Part shown: piece after piece, positions 9,078-19,222 of the stretch
Layout of the letters: each line of letters begins with the position of its first letter
How positions within the stretch are numbered: the first letter of the stretch is position 1
DNA from: Candidatus Poribacteria bacterium
GTDB lineage: Bacteria > Poribacteria > WGA-4E > WGA-3G
NCBI GenBank assembly: GCA_022827625.1
Contig: JAJEIE010000019.1
Span: forward strand, 124,001-188,000
Reading direction: 5' to 3'
DNA length: 64,000 bases
Made by a program: the position numbers and the translations under genes
The notes under the pieces: generated by a model
What the model saw: the letters and a program-made list of their open reading frames with translations, nothing else
The model's database searches: none
Told to the model about the DNA's origin: nothing

Positions 9078-9350
9078 TCACCGATTCACACTCAAGTCGT
9101 GCGCTTTCTTGTAAGGGAAATCCGCCACGAGTGTGCAGGAGTTGCCTTCATGTTTCAACGATACCTGAACAGAGTTCATCGAAAATTCGAAGTACTTTGC
9201 TAACACCTCTGTCAATTCATGTTGTAGCCGCATCATCATGCGGTCATCGACATCGAGTCGATCTTGTGTTATGACAAGTTTCAGGCGCTGTTTGGCGATA
9301 CTGCTTGATTTCGGTTTGCGCCCGAAGAGTTGTCGGATACTTATATTCAT
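9078..9350 (-). CDS. minE: Cell division topological specificity factor MinE
   Basis: A 90-residue protein. The N-terminal amphipathic membrane-targeting stretch (ISIRQLFGRK) is followed by the MinD-contact region AKQRLKLVITQDR, typical of MinE, then the dimerising topological-specificity domain. It stimulates MinD ATPase and drives pole-to-pole movement so that MinC blocks division only away from mid-cell. It is last of minC-minD-minE, 11 bp after minD, with AAGGAG before the ATG. Confidence 0.93.
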   Translation of the reverse strand: MNISIRQLFGRKPKSSSIAKQRLKLVITQDRLDVDDRMMMRLQHELTEVLAKYFEFSMNSVQVSLKHEGNSCTLVADFPYKKAHDLSVNR

Positions 9351-9361
9351 ATATTGACTCC

Positions 9362-10156
9362 TTAACTTTTCCTTGTGAACCAGTTGAGAATACTGGTGAA
9401 GAGACCTTTCTGTTCCAAGTCTGGGATTGGGATCTGCTGTCCAGTGAGCCGTCGTGCGATGCGCATATATGCCTGTGCCCCGGCAGAGGTTTCTTCATAG
9501 ACGAGGGGTATCCCCCGATTTGTAGAAGTGATGACGCCAGTGTCTTCCGGGACTATTCCTAAGAGGTCGATGTTCAGGATGTCCATAACGTCGGCTTGGT
9601 CCATCATACTCCCGTTCCCGACGAGTTCTGGTGAGAAGCGATTTAGGACGAGATTAATGGGTTCAATTCTTGCGTGTTGTAGCAACCCGATGATGCGGTC
9701 AGCGTCCCGAATAGCGGAGACATCTGGGGTTGTGACGACGATCGCTTCATCGGCACCCGCGGAGGCGTTGCTGAACCCGCGTTCAATGCCAGCCGGGGAA
9801 TCAACAAGCACAAAATCGTGCGTTGACCGGAGTTTATCACAAATCGCTTTCATTTGTGCTGGCTGGATATCGTCTTTATTGTTTTTCTGTGAGGCTGCCA
9901 GGAGTGTGAGACCGTCAACCCTCCGGTCTCTAACGAGTGCTTTTGAAAGTTCACACTGTTTGTCAATAACATCCATTGAGGTGTAAACGATCCGGCTTTC
10001 AAGCCCCATCACGATATCGAGATTTCGGAGCCCGACATCTGCATCAACAACAACAACTGTTTTGCCGAGAAGCGCGAGAGCCGTCCCTAAATTTGCTGTA
10101 GAGGTCGTTTTTCCGACACCCCCCTTTCCTGATGTTACTACGATTACTCTTCCCAT
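9362..10156 (-). CDS. minD: Septum site-determining protein MinD
   Basis: A 264-residue ParA/MinD ATPase. The deviant Walker A motif SGKGGVGKTT is at residues 9-18, with the second conserved Lys at GKGG; VVVDADVGLRNLD and LVDSPAGIERGF complete the nucleotide site. The C-terminus LFTSILNWFTRKS is the amphipathic membrane-targeting helix. It binds the membrane as an ATP dimer and recruits MinC and MinE. AAGGAGA lies just upstream of the ATG; 17 bp separate it from minC. Confidence 0.96.
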   Translation of the reverse strand: MGRVIVVTSGKGGVGKTTSTANLGTALALLGKTVVVVDADVGLRNLDIVMGLESRIVYTSMDVIDKQCELSKALVRDRRVDGLTLLAASQKNNKDDIQPAQMKAICDKLRSTHDFVLVDSPAGIERGFSNASAGADEAIVVTTPDVSAIRDADRIIGLLQHARIEPINLVLNRFSPELVGNGSMMDQADVMDILNIDLLGIVPEDTGVITSTNRGIPLVYEETSAGAQAYMRIARRLTGQQIPIPDLEQKGLFTSILNWFTRKS

Positions 10157-10173
10157 AACCGGAATCTCCTTTC

Positions 10174-10848
10174 TTAAAACTTAACAAATCTTTCAACAAT
10201 AATCACATCTTCTTTCCCGATACGCGCGATTTCTGGGTATCCTCGAGATTTTTCGCCGATCGGTATGCGGTTCAAATAGTTACTAATCTGCAGCTGCATC
10301 GGCACTAAATTCATAGCGATGATGACCGATGAGAGTCTGCCGTTCATCCCAGCGTGTGCATTGCCCCGCAATGCGCCTAAAACGACAATATCACCACCCG
10401 CTCTCACTTCGGCACCTGAGTTGACATCGCCGTAGATAATCAGGCTCCCTTGTGGGAAATCTTCTGTTTGTCCTGACCGAATCGTGTAAGGAATAATTCG
10501 AGAGGGTTCGCTCTCTCGACTATCTGGCGGATTCACGGCTTGCGTTATAATATGTGTTGTCGGCGCAGCGGCGATAGGCGGTGGTGCTGGTTCTTCAGAG
10601 GCTACCATGAACTCTCGCACTGTCAGGTTGTAGGTTTCCTTGAGTTTTGACCGGAGATACGCCATCTCTTCCTCTTGCAAGGTCGGTGCCTTGAGGTCAA
10701 TCTGGATAGAAGCCCCGTTTAGCGGGCGATTCATCCGAGAGATTTCCTCTTGAATTGCCTTTTCAATTTCCGTTATAGAGAGATGCGGCTTGATAATTAA
10801 ATGCAAACCGTCTCTATATGCTCTGAGTGCTACAATTGAATTTGCCAT
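10174..10848 (-). CDS. minC: Septum site-determining protein MinC
   Basis: About 224 residues. The N-terminal domain contains the weakly conserved FtsZ-antagonist fold; the C-terminal beta-helix has the family hallmarks IRSGQ, GDVNSGAEVRAGGDIVV and GALRGNAHAG. It inhibits FtsZ polymerisation when bound to MinD. I prefer ATG 10848 (MANSIVALRAYR), where homology begins; the frame also opens with TTG at 10866. First gene of the min operon. Confidence 0.92.
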   Translation of the reverse strand: MANSIVALRAYRDGLHLIIKPHLSITEIEKAIQEEISRMNRPLNGASIQIDLKAPTLQEEEMAYLRSKLKETYNLTVREFMVASEEPAPPPIAAAPTTHIITQAVNPPDSRESEPSRIIPYTIRSGQTEDFPQGSLIIYGDVNSGAEVRAGGDIVVLGALRGNAHAGMNGRLSSVIIAMNLVPMQLQISNYLNRIPIGEKSRGYPEIARIGKEDVIIVERFVKF

Positions 10849-10933
10849 GTGCTGCTTGAATCTCAATTCAATGATGTTGAGGGGACTGCCTCAGTAGAGA
10901 CGACCGATTGATTGCTATTTTTTCTAAGGTGTA

Positions 10934-12211
10934 TTAGGAATCTTCCAACTGTGCTAAGACATAGGGACCCTCTGGAATCACCGCAATTTGCGCGTCTGCT
11001 CCGTATCGGTCTAAGATTTCTTGAATACCTTCCTGCGGTGTCTTCAATGGATGCACAAACAGTTTCGCTCGCTGGTGGTAGGGAATCCCATCGGTATAGA
11101 AATAGATGTCGGCTTTCCGGGCGACTTTTGCTAATTCTTCGAGTTGCCACTGATCGATGACGAAGTTCGCTGGATTGTACAGTCCTTGCACAAACGCAGT
11201 GAGATCGTCGGTCTTGAAAATTAAGTCTGTGAACGGCTTGCTGCCGATGCCTTCACTGCACGCTGCGACAAGCAAGATACTGCCCCCCTGTTTGACGATT
11301 TCAACGGCGGTTAGCAAGCCTTTGATTGCTTGATAGAATGTTGAATCCAGCGGGTAACCGGCGCTTGACACGACGACAGCGTCTGCCGGGGCGGGGAGTG
11401 TGACCTTCGCCTGTTTTTCGACGAACGCCGCGCCGACACGATGAGATTCAACCAGCTCACCGGCGAAAATACCTGTGATGCTGCGGTGTTTGTCGATCGC
11501 CACGTTCAGGTTAAAGTCAACGCCAGCCATGCGTGCAATTTCCGTCGCTTCTTTGTGGAACGGGTTTCCTTCCAAGATGCCGACAGCCGACTTCGGGTGC
11601 TCCATGAGTTCGGGACCGTGCATTACCTTCATGGTTTCAACGGAGGCGATACCGGGGCAGATTGCCTTCCTGCCGCCAGAATAGCCTGCCATTAAGTGCG
11701 GTTCAATCAATCCGGTGGTAATTTTCAGGTCTGCTTCGAGATAGGTTTTGTTGATGTAAACCGGCGTGCCGTTCTCGGTTTTGCCTAAATACGCCTGCGT
11801 CTCTGGCTTCTGCGAGAAGTGGTTAACGATTCGGTAGGTTTCCATAATATCGGAGCCGACCATCGTTTCGAGTTCTTCTGTATTATTTGGGCGGTGGATA
11901 CCAGTGGCAATAAGAATAGTGATTTTTTCGCGGGGGATACCTGACTGTTCAAGTACTTCCAACAGTGGGGGGAGGATCACTTTGTTGGGCACAGGGCGAG
12001 TTATGTCGGAGATCACAATGCAAGCCGATTCGCGATCTCCGGCTAATTCAGCCAAGGGCGGTGAGGCGATGGGACGCGCGATTGCCTCCCGAACCGCTCC
12101 GTTTTCATCCGGTAGTGGAACACTTTCCGCAATCTCAAGGACCCCAACAACATTCACCTCAGGAATCTCCATCGGTAACGTGCCAGTGCCGTATCTCATT
12201 TCCACTTTCAT
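10934..12211 (-). CDS. LarA-like nickel-pincer racemase/epimerase (DUF2088 family)
   Basis: A 425-residue protein matching the lactate racemase LarA family. SDITRP (68-73), ATGIHRP (102-108) and EPHLMAGYSGGRK (170-182) are the conserved blocks; the Lys at 182 corresponds to the lysine that holds the nickel-pincer nucleotide in LarA, and His172 lies in the catalytic block. The family interconverts 2-hydroxy-acid stereoisomers, and many members act on substrates other than lactate. No larB, larC or larE cofactor genes are in the window. A promoter lies at 12291-12319. Not part of the min operon by spacing (about 85 bp). Confidence 0.85.
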   Translation of the reverse strand: MKVEMRYGTGTLPMEIPEVNVVGVLEIAESVPLPDENGAVREAIARPIASPPLAELAGDRESACIVISDITRPVPNKVILPPLLEVLEQSGIPREKITILIATGIHRPNNTEELETMVGSDIMETYRIVNHFSQKPETQAYLGKTENGTPVYINKTYLEADLKITTGLIEPHLMAGYSGGRKAICPGIASVETMKVMHGPELMEHPKSAVGILEGNPFHKEATEIARMAGVDFNLNVAIDKHRSITGIFAGELVESHRVGAAFVEKQAKVTLPAPADAVVVSSAGYPLDSTFYQAIKGLLTAVEIVKQGGSILLVAACSEGIGSKPFTDLIFKTDDLTAFVQGLYNPANFVIDQWQLEELAKVARKADIYFYTDGIPYHQRAKLFVHPLKTPQEGIQEILDRYGADAQIAVIPEGPYVLAQLEDS

Positions 12212-12290
12212 GTCGAAGTTGTCCCTTCAGGCTGAATTAAAGACGCCAATGTTAGCGCGCTATTGCGTTAATATACGCTCTCCTTTTACA

Positions 12291-12319
12291 ATTATACCGA
12301 TTTTTTGAAAAAAAAGCAA
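12291..12319 (-). promoter_or_regulatory. Sigma70 promoter for the LarA-like gene
   Basis: On the minus strand TTGCTT (12314-12319) and a perfect TATAAT (12291-12296) are separated by 17 bases. The expected start leaves a leader of about 70 bases before the ATG at 12211. Confidence 0.6.
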
Positions 12320-12504
12320 ATTTATTTTATGTTGTTATATTCTAAGTTGCTACTTGAGTGGAAAAAAACGCTATTTTTTTACAGATTCGGCATATTCTAT
12401 GCTATTGTACCCTATATCTACTAATTAATTCAAGTAGAATCAGCATTGCCGCTTTTTTTGGAAGCGCGTCTCCACGCTTGACTTTCCAATCTTCCGATTC
12501 AGAC

Positions 12505-12533
12505 TTGACTTTTTTCTCACAACGTGTTAGAAT
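12505..12533 (+). promoter_or_regulatory. Sigma70 promoter for the 128-residue unknown gene
   Basis: TTGACT (12505-12510), 17-base spacer, TAGAAT (12528-12533). A leader of about 53 bases would precede the ATG at 12593. Confidence 0.6.
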
Positions 12534-12592
12534 TGCTCCACGAAACTTGTGTCTCTAACGACTGGAATGCTCAAGACGGAGAAACAGCAAAT

Positions 12593-12979
12593 ATGCCACG
12601 GATTGAAATTACCACGAAACCGAACGGTGCAGGACGCAATTGGCTGGAAGTCGGTCATTATGAAACGGATGCGCTGGGTCGTGAACAGTGGATCAAAAAG
12701 AACGTACCGCATCAGGAATCGAAACTCACTGTAGATAGACAATACTCCGCCCGTGGTGAAACTATCGACTGGATTGTCATTATTCCTGAGAACTATCCTT
12801 TCTCTCTCGTCAAGGTTACCTATGACCGGCTGAATCCGAAAGAAATTGAGGTGCTCTGGGACCCTGAGGGAACATCTCAAACTGAAACGGACCGGGAAGA
12901 GAAAATCAAACGCGTCTTTGAACTCGCTGCTGGTAACGATGAGCTCGTTGACCTGCTCAAAGAGCTCCTAAAAAATTAA
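12593..12979 (+). CDS. Conserved-looking hypothetical protein, 128 residues
   Basis: From the ATG at 12593 (MPRIEI) the protein is 128 residues, soluble, without signal or membrane segment. A mixed beta-rich N-terminal half with many Trp/Tyr residues ends in an acidic, helical C-terminus (about 95-128, EEKIKRVFELAAGNDELV). The frame is open back to 12524, but a promoter overlaps that part and GGAG lies 11 bases before 12593. I do not recognise the family. Monocistronic between two minus-strand units. Confidence 0.65.
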   Translation: MPRIEITTKPNGAGRNWLEVGHYETDALGREQWIKKNVPHQESKLTVDRQYSARGETIDWIVIIPENYPFSLVKVTYDRLNPKEIEVLWDPEGTSQTETDREEKIKRVFELAAGNDELVDLLKELLKN

Positions 12980-13058
12980 GCCATAGGGAGGTCGCGAGCA
13001 GCGGGGAAACACCCAAGCAAAAACACTCGCTTCTACAACAATTAAACCGCAAACTGTC

Positions 13059-14455
13059 CTACCATCCGTAACGCTCGGGGCCCCACGGTTTTGTAATTAA
13101 CTCCTGTTTCGCCATTACCATCGTTTTACTCGGGACATCGTCGTATAAAATGACCCCCGGTCCGACGACGCTATAAGCACCGATGCGTCTCCCCGGCATA
13201 ATAATAGCGTTCACACCCGTCCGGCAATAGTCTCCCATATAAGTTGCGTTTGCCCCGGATGGCGGTACCTCGTAACGTCCGTTTACCTGTATTGGGGTAT
13301 CCTTGTCGTCGAAGCGGAGTGTGCCACATACCGTCGCAGCACCGATGTCCGTGGCGCATCCGAAGACCCCGGACATCTCGCAGTAGTGGTAGAGATAGAC
13401 CTTATCGAACAGGACTCCTGCCATCTCGGCACCGTGCCCGATAATACACCGGTTTCCGATGGCACTGCTACCGACATCGCAATAGTCGCTAATCCTGCAC
13501 TGATCTCCGACGAAGATGTTGCCGTGTAAGATGGCACCGTTTGTAATGTTGTTGTTTGCGCCTGCGATGAGTGTGCCGTTGACGACGACGCGCGGACCGA
13601 TCACGGAGTTTTTTCCTAAAACAACGTGTCCATTGATTTCCGCTGCATCGGAAATCGTTGCCCCAGGCGCGATCTGATCTGTCGTGACCTGTTTCGCGAG
13701 GTAGTCAACCATCCGATTATTCGCTTCCAGCACGTGCCACGGTTTATCGACATCAACGCAGAACGCATCGGTCTGAATTGCCAACACCGTTCTGCCGTCG
13801 TCAATCATCAATTGTAGAGATTGGGCGATTTCGGATTCAGGGGGTGGCATCCCGCCGACGGGGACCCTTGTAACGATGCCAGGATTCCTTAAGAGATAAG
13901 CGGTTGCGCTATTGCGAAAAGCGTATACACCGCAGAGCCGATGGGAACCCCCGCGTGGGTGTCCTTCGATACCCGTGAGGGTTGAAACATTTCTGCCATC
14001 TGCTTCTTCGGAGCCGATACCTGCACAAAGCCAGTCGCTTGCGTCTTCACTGTTCAAGGGCTGTACGAGTGCTGCCGCTTCCACATCGTGCGAGCAAAAA
14101 TCATCAATTACGGTGCGTAGATTGTCAGGCGTGGTTACAATATCGCCGTAGACGACGAGAAAGGGTTCATCTTCGAGGTATTCTGCGGCGGTCAGCACTG
14201 CGCTTGCTGTGCCGTCGATGGGGTGCTGTGTAACAAAAACGAGGTTTGGTATATCGGCGACGGCACCCCGCACCTGTTGGGCGTGATGCCCGACGACAAC
14301 GATAATGCGTTGACATCCGACTTCGACCAAATTCTCTACAACGCGCCGCACGATCGGTTTGTTGGCGACGGGAATCGTGCATTTCTGTCGAAATTCCCCA
14401 TAGGGCCATACCTTACGTCCTAATCCTGCGGCGAGAACAATCGCTGTATTTATCA

Positions 14456-14456
<1 letters not shown>
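13059..14456 (-). CDS. GlmU-like sugar-phosphate nucleotidyltransferase with left-handed beta-helix domain
   Basis: A 465-residue protein with the two-domain layout of GlmU. The N-terminal nucleotidyltransferase opens AIVLAAGLGR and has QKCTIPVANKPIV and VVYGDI; the C-terminal part (about 250-465) is hexapeptide repeats (NSVIGPRVVVNG, NNITNGAILHGN) followed by an extension. It should join a sugar-1-phosphate to an NTP and perhaps acylate the sugar. The signature loop reads LGRKVWPYGEFRQK rather than GxGTRLxPLTxxxPK, so substrate is uncertain. Start is the ATG at 14456, overlapping the bioD stop as TAATG; the longer frame to 14480 lies inside bioD. Confidence 0.82.
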
Positions 14457-15617
<1,161 letters not shown>

Positions 15618-16244
15618 GTGTCTGAATCAATCACAGCAAAACCAGAACGAATAGACCTCTATATCGACGAATCTGGACAACACACGGGTGGTCAATCGTT
15701 TATTGTCGCTGGGATAGCGGTAGGAGACAGTGATAAATTTCGACAGTTTTGTACATCCCTTGAGAGAACCTCGCGTAAAGGTCTCGCTAAGTGGGGGAAG
15801 GCAAATAAAGACAACCGTTTGATTTATCTACGTACCATCGTTTCAAATGATCGCTTTCGTGACATCCTTTTGTTTTCCTACGTTTTCCAAGAGACGAAAG
15901 ATTACGTTGGGGCAACTATCCGAGCGATTGACTTAGCGGTTGCCAGTTTGCACCCTTCTACGTCTCCTGTTCACGTTTATATTGATGGTTTGGTTAAAAC
16001 CCAATACAAGGTGTACAAAAATCGGTTAAGGAAACTTGGTTGCCGCGTCGAAAAAGTACGAGGTAGAAAAGATGAGAGCGAACCACTTATAAGGTTAGCG
16101 GATGCAGTGGCTGGTGCTACGCGGGATTTGTTAGAGTACGGAGACAATGAACTTAAAGAGCTTTTTTCCCTTGCAGTAAAACGTGACATTCTCGTTGGAT
16201 GGATAAATCCTGTTTCGGGACCTCACCCTACGGAGTATATGTAA
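15618..16244 (+). CDS. DUF3800 family protein (predicted RNase H-like)
   Basis: About 208 residues. DUF3800 hallmarks: DLYIDESGQ near the N-terminus, VHVYIDG mid-protein, and RLADAVAGATRD near the C-terminus, giving the spaced acidic residues expected of an RNase H-like active site. The molecular function of DUF3800 proteins is not established to my knowledge, but they recur beside restriction-modification and other defence genes and on mobile elements. The frame opens with TTG 15609; GTG 15618 is my choice, neither having a good ribosome-binding site. It sits upstream of hsdM behind its own promoter. Confidence 0.8.
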   Translation: MSESITAKPERIDLYIDESGQHTGGQSFIVAGIAVGDSDKFRQFCTSLERTSRKGLAKWGKANKDNRLIYLRTIVSNDRFRDILLFSYVFQETKDYVGATIRAIDLAVASLHPSTSPVHVYIDGLVKTQYKVYKNRLRKLGCRVEKVRGRKDESEPLIRLADAVAGATRDLLEYGDNELKELFSLAVKRDILVGWINPVSGPHPTEYM

Positions 16245-16716
16245 ATAGGGCGGAGCACAACGACCCCACCCTATAGGGTAAGCTACAGAAAACCACCGTA
16301 GTGAGAGGTGGGCAACCTATCCCATTGATCCGTCAACGGGCAGTCTGGCATACGCAACAGTTTTCGGCTGCGATTTTACTTCTGATTCTCATCGAGTATT
16401 TTAAACCGCGGATCATCCGGCAGAAAACCACCGTAGTGAGAGGTGGGCAACCTATCCCATTGATCCGTCAACGGGCAGCTTAGCATACGCAATAGTTTTC
16501 GGCTGCTACTTTACTTCTGCAAGTGAATTCTTCACGATCACGATATAGTATACCCTATTTTGCCAAAAGAATTCAAGAAATTTTAGCGAAATTTGATTTT
16601 TTTCAAAAAAAGATCTATTTTCCGATGCCTGTTTGATGTTTCGGCTTGATTTTTTGTTGAAACCTGTTATTATTTTAACCTATTCAGAGATGGTACTACT
16701 AAAAAAAAGGAAATAG
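16245..16716. repeat. Intergenic region with a 99-bp direct repeat of hairpin-forming sequence
   Basis: No convincing gene. Two copies of a 99-bp sequence, 16286-16384 and 16421-16519, differ at only a few bases and are 36 bp apart (period 135). Each copy contains the hairpin CCACC/GGTGG and a second stem, CCCATTGA/TCAACGGG with a TCCG tetraloop. Upstream, ACCCTATAGGGT (about 16267-16279) is also palindromic. The distal 180 bp is AT-rich and leads into hsdM. Confidence 0.85.
16646..16673 (+). promoter_or_regulatory. Possible promoter of hsdM
   Basis: TTGATT (16646-16651), 16-base spacer, TATTAT (16668-16673), about 44 bases before the hsdM ATG. Only moderate match to consensus. Confidence 0.4.
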
Positions 16717-18462
16717 ATGGCGAATTATCAAGAACTGGCGAATCTGGTTTGGAACGTAGCCGATGATGTCCTCAGAGGATTGTTCAAACCGCACGAATAT
16801 GGCGACATCACCCTCCCCTTCCTCGTCCTCCGCCGATTGGACTGCATCTTAGACGAAGATGGACGCAAAGAGAAAGCGATTGAGACCTACAATCGGTTTA
16901 AGGACCAAGTACCCGAAGACAGGCTACCGCCGATTATCCTGAGAGAGATAAACACCAGCTTCTACAATACCTCCCAATACGATCTCTCTCGCCTGAAAGC
17001 CGACCCGAACAATATCTACCTCAACTTTGAGCACTACATCGGCGGATTCAGTCAGGATGTCCGCGACATCATCGAAAACTTTAATCTCGGTGGGTTTATC
17101 GAGCGACTCCACAACAACAACCGGTTGTTCATCTTCTGCGATAAGTTTACCGAGGTCGATCTGCACCCGAATAAAGTGGACAACCACACAATGGGACAGG
17201 TCTTTGAGGAACTGCTCCGCCGGTTCTCGGAGATGTCGAACGAAACGAGTGGGGAACACTACACGCCACGGGATGTCGTGCGGTTGTTGGTCTCGCTGCT
17301 GTTTGCTGAACACGGTGAGGACTTGCGCGGACAAGGGGTTATCCGTAGTATTTTCGATCCGTGCTGCGGGACGGGTGGCATGTTGACGATTGGGAAGGAA
17401 TACTTCCGCGAGCAGATTAATCGAGATGCGGATATTCGGCTGTTGGGTCAGGAGCTGAATGCCCAGACTTACGCAATCTGTAAGTCGGATATGCTTATTA
17501 CTGGTGAGGACCCCAATAATATTCGCCATGGATCGAGTCTCTCCAATGACCAATTTCAGGGACAACGCTTCGATTATATGATCACGAATCCACCCTTTGG
17601 CGTGAGTTGGAAGTCTGATGCAGCGGCGGTGAAAGCGGAAGCACAGACGGCTAACGGTAGATTCTCGGCGGGTACGCCTCGCTCCTCTGATGGGGCACTG
17701 CTGTTCCTGCAACACATGCTCTCGAAGATGGAGGCCCGCGGGAGTCGGGTCGGAATCGTCTTTAACGGATCGCCGCTCTTTACGGGGGATGCCGGTAGCG
17801 GTGAGAGTGAAATCCGACGTTGGATCATTGAGAACGACTGGTTGGAGTGTATTATCGCATTGCCTGAAAAGTTGTTCTTCAACACCAGTATCGCCACGTA
17901 TATTTGGATACTAACGAACCGAAAATCTGAGGCACGACAGGGCAAGATCCAACTCATCAACGCCGTTGACTTCCACGACAGTATGAAAAGGAATCTTGGG
18001 GACAAGAATGCTCTTATCTCCGATAGCCATATCCGTCGCATCGTAGCATTGTACACCGATTTTGAAGAGACGGAACACTCTAAAATCTATCCAAACGATT
18101 TTTTCGGTTACACGAAGGTAACGGTTGAGAGACCCTTGATTGAAAAACAGGAGATTCTCGGACAGGAGACGGAAGTCGTTGTCACGGACAAGCGAGGTAA
18201 CCCGAAACCGGATACGAAGCTCCGAGATTATGAACGCGTGCCGCTCACGGAAAATATTGATGACTACTACCAACGGGAAGTGAAACCGCACCTATCGGAT
18301 AGTTGGATAGACAGGAAGAAGGATAGGATAGGCTACGAAATCAACTTTAATCGGTATTTCTACCGGTATACGCCGCTGCGGTCGCTGAAGGAAATTACGG
18401 ACGAATTGTTGGCACTGGAGCGGAAAAGTGAAGGGTTGCTGAATGCGGTTTTGGAATTATGA
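16717..18462 (+). CDS. hsdM: Type I restriction-modification DNA methyltransferase subunit HsdM
   Basis: A 581-residue N6-adenine methyltransferase. An N-terminal helical HsdM domain (about 1-150, LFKPHEYGDITLPFLVLRRL) precedes the SAM-binding motif FDPCCGTGGML (about 213-222) and the catalytic NPPF in MITNPPFGVSW (about 289). HsdM pairs with HsdS to methylate the recognition site and with HsdR for restriction. AAGGAAA precedes the ATG. Unusually, hsdS does not follow: about 2.5 kb of small genes lies between. The C-terminus is complete. Confidence 0.95.
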   Translation: MANYQELANLVWNVADDVLRGLFKPHEYGDITLPFLVLRRLDCILDEDGRKEKAIETYNRFKDQVPEDRLPPIILREINTSFYNTSQYDLSRLKADPNNIYLNFEHYIGGFSQDVRDIIENFNLGGFIERLHNNNRLFIFCDKFTEVDLHPNKVDNHTMGQVFEELLRRFSEMSNETSGEHYTPRDVVRLLVSLLFAEHGEDLRGQGVIRSIFDPCCGTGGMLTIGKEYFREQINRDADIRLLGQELNAQTYAICKSDMLITGEDPNNIRHGSSLSNDQFQGQRFDYMITNPPFGVSWKSDAAAVKAEAQTANGRFSAGTPRSSDGALLFLQHMLSKMEARGSRVGIVFNGSPLFTGDAGSGESEIRRWIIENDWLECIIALPEKLFFNTSIATYIWILTNRKSEARQGKIQLINAVDFHDSMKRNLGDKNALISDSHIRRIVALYTDFEETEHSKIYPNDFFGYTKVTVERPLIEKQEILGQETEVVVTDKRGNPKPDTKLRDYERVPLTENIDDYYQREVKPHLSDSWIDRKKDRIGYEINFNRYFYRYTPLRSLKEITDELLALERKSEGLLNAVLEL

Positions 18463-18709
18463 GAGCTTAAGGCATCGTTTATACTTTACTTGGCGAAAAG
18501 TAGAGAATGTGGTATAATGTCTCAAGATTAAAAAGATGAAAATGAATTTTTTAATTCGGTAGTTTCTCAACGTGCGGTAGATCGCACTACTACGAACCGT
18601 TTTCCTGTTTGTAGTAGGGCAATTTATTGCCCGTCAATTACCGAGATATTCTCTGAAACTTCATGATTTTAATCTTAATCAGCCTTTTCAGGGGCGAGGA
18701 GACTATAAA
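18463..18709. repeat. Dispersed palindromic element, copy 2, between promoter and gene
   Basis: From about 18544 to 18668 lies the reverse complement of the element at 8007-8144, without the 34-base insert. It has palindromes GTGCGGTAGATCGCAC (18572-18587) and GGGCAATTTATTGCCC (18617-18632), each beside CTACTAC/GTAGTAG. The element sits inside the leader of the downstream small genes. Confidence 0.85.
18490..18518 (+). promoter_or_regulatory. Sigma70 promoter for the small tandem genes
   Basis: TTGGCG (18490-18495), 17-base spacer, TATAAT (18513-18518), nearly 200 bases before the ATG at 18710. Confidence 0.55.
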
Positions 18710-18937
18710 ATGTGTGCTGAACGTTTAACGATAGCAGAAATGGAACGGAAATATCCAAATGAGTGGTTGTTTATTATAGAGCCTGAAATCAGTGAGAATA
18801 CTGAACTCTTAGGCGGTATAGTTTCTGTTCATAGCAGCGTCCGTGATGATGTCTATGATGCATTAGACGGATTTATAGGAGGGGCAGCTATACACTATAC
18901 TGGCAAAATGCCTGAAGGTAAATTGTTCTTACTTTGA
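18710..18937 (+). CDS. Small unknown protein, first of a tandem paralogous pair
   Basis: A 75-residue protein sharing the block MERKYPNEWLFIIEPE and the phrase VHSSVRDDVYDA with the next gene. The general form (a short KYPNEW motif, an acidic residue pair, then a basic/His segment) is reminiscent of small DUF5678-like proteins, but I cannot confirm that. GGCGAGGAGACTATAAA precedes the ATG. No signal or membrane segment. Function unknown; lies within the type I R-M locus. Confidence 0.7.
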   Translation: MCAERLTIAEMERKYPNEWLFIIEPEISENTELLGGIVSVHSSVRDDVYDALDGFIGGAAIHYTGKMPEGKLFLL

Positions 18938-18952
18938 AAATGGAGAATTACA

Positions 18953-19213
18953 ATGTCTGCCGAAAGAATGACTGTGGAGGAGATGTCTAAAAAATACCCC
19001 AACGAATGGCTATTTATTATTGAACCTAAAGTTCGCACGAATACGACTCACCTCGTCTCTGGAATAGTTCAAGTTCATAGCAAATCGCGCGATGATGTGT
19101 ATGAAGCATCCAGGAAATTCAAGGGAGATGCGTCTATAAAGTTTACGGGTGATCGGACAACGCAAGAACAAAGACCTAAAATGCCTTTGTATAGACCAAG
19201 AAATCTAAATTAA
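18953..19213 (+). CDS. Small unknown protein, second of a tandem paralogous pair
   Basis: An 86-residue paralogue of the preceding gene (MSKKYPNEWLFIIEPK, VQVHSKSRDDVYEA), with an added basic, Pro-rich C-terminus. About half the aligned positions are identical by eye. GGAG lies upstream of the ATG, and 15 bp separate the two genes, so they form one unit. A 15-bp stem-loop (19223-19265) follows. Function unknown. Confidence 0.7.
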   Translation: MSAERMTVEEMSKKYPNEWLFIIEPKVRTNTTHLVSGIVQVHSKSRDDVYEASRKFKGDASIKFTGDRTTQEQRPKMPLYRPRNLN

Positions 19214-19222
19214 CGGACAAAC

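Larger units (their letters stand above)
12212..12592. other. Divergent intergenic region with two promoters
   Basis: A 380-bp gap between larA-like (minus) and the small unknown gene (plus). Each side has a promoter (12291-12319 minus, 12505-12533 plus). AAGCG/CGCTT can pair near 12463-12480. The middle, about 12320-12460, is AT-rich and I see nothing else in it. Confidence 0.6.

Noticed and set aside
16301-16483. 60-codon ORF with the phrase RGGQPIPLIRQRA twice
   Set aside because: It runs across the 99-bp direct repeat, has no ribosome-binding site and owes its repeat to the DNA repeat. Read as RNA structure or repeat instead.
16286-16519. CRISPR array
   Set aside because: Only two units of 99 bp with one 36-bp gap; no cas genes. 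The 7-bp arrays have no spacers either.
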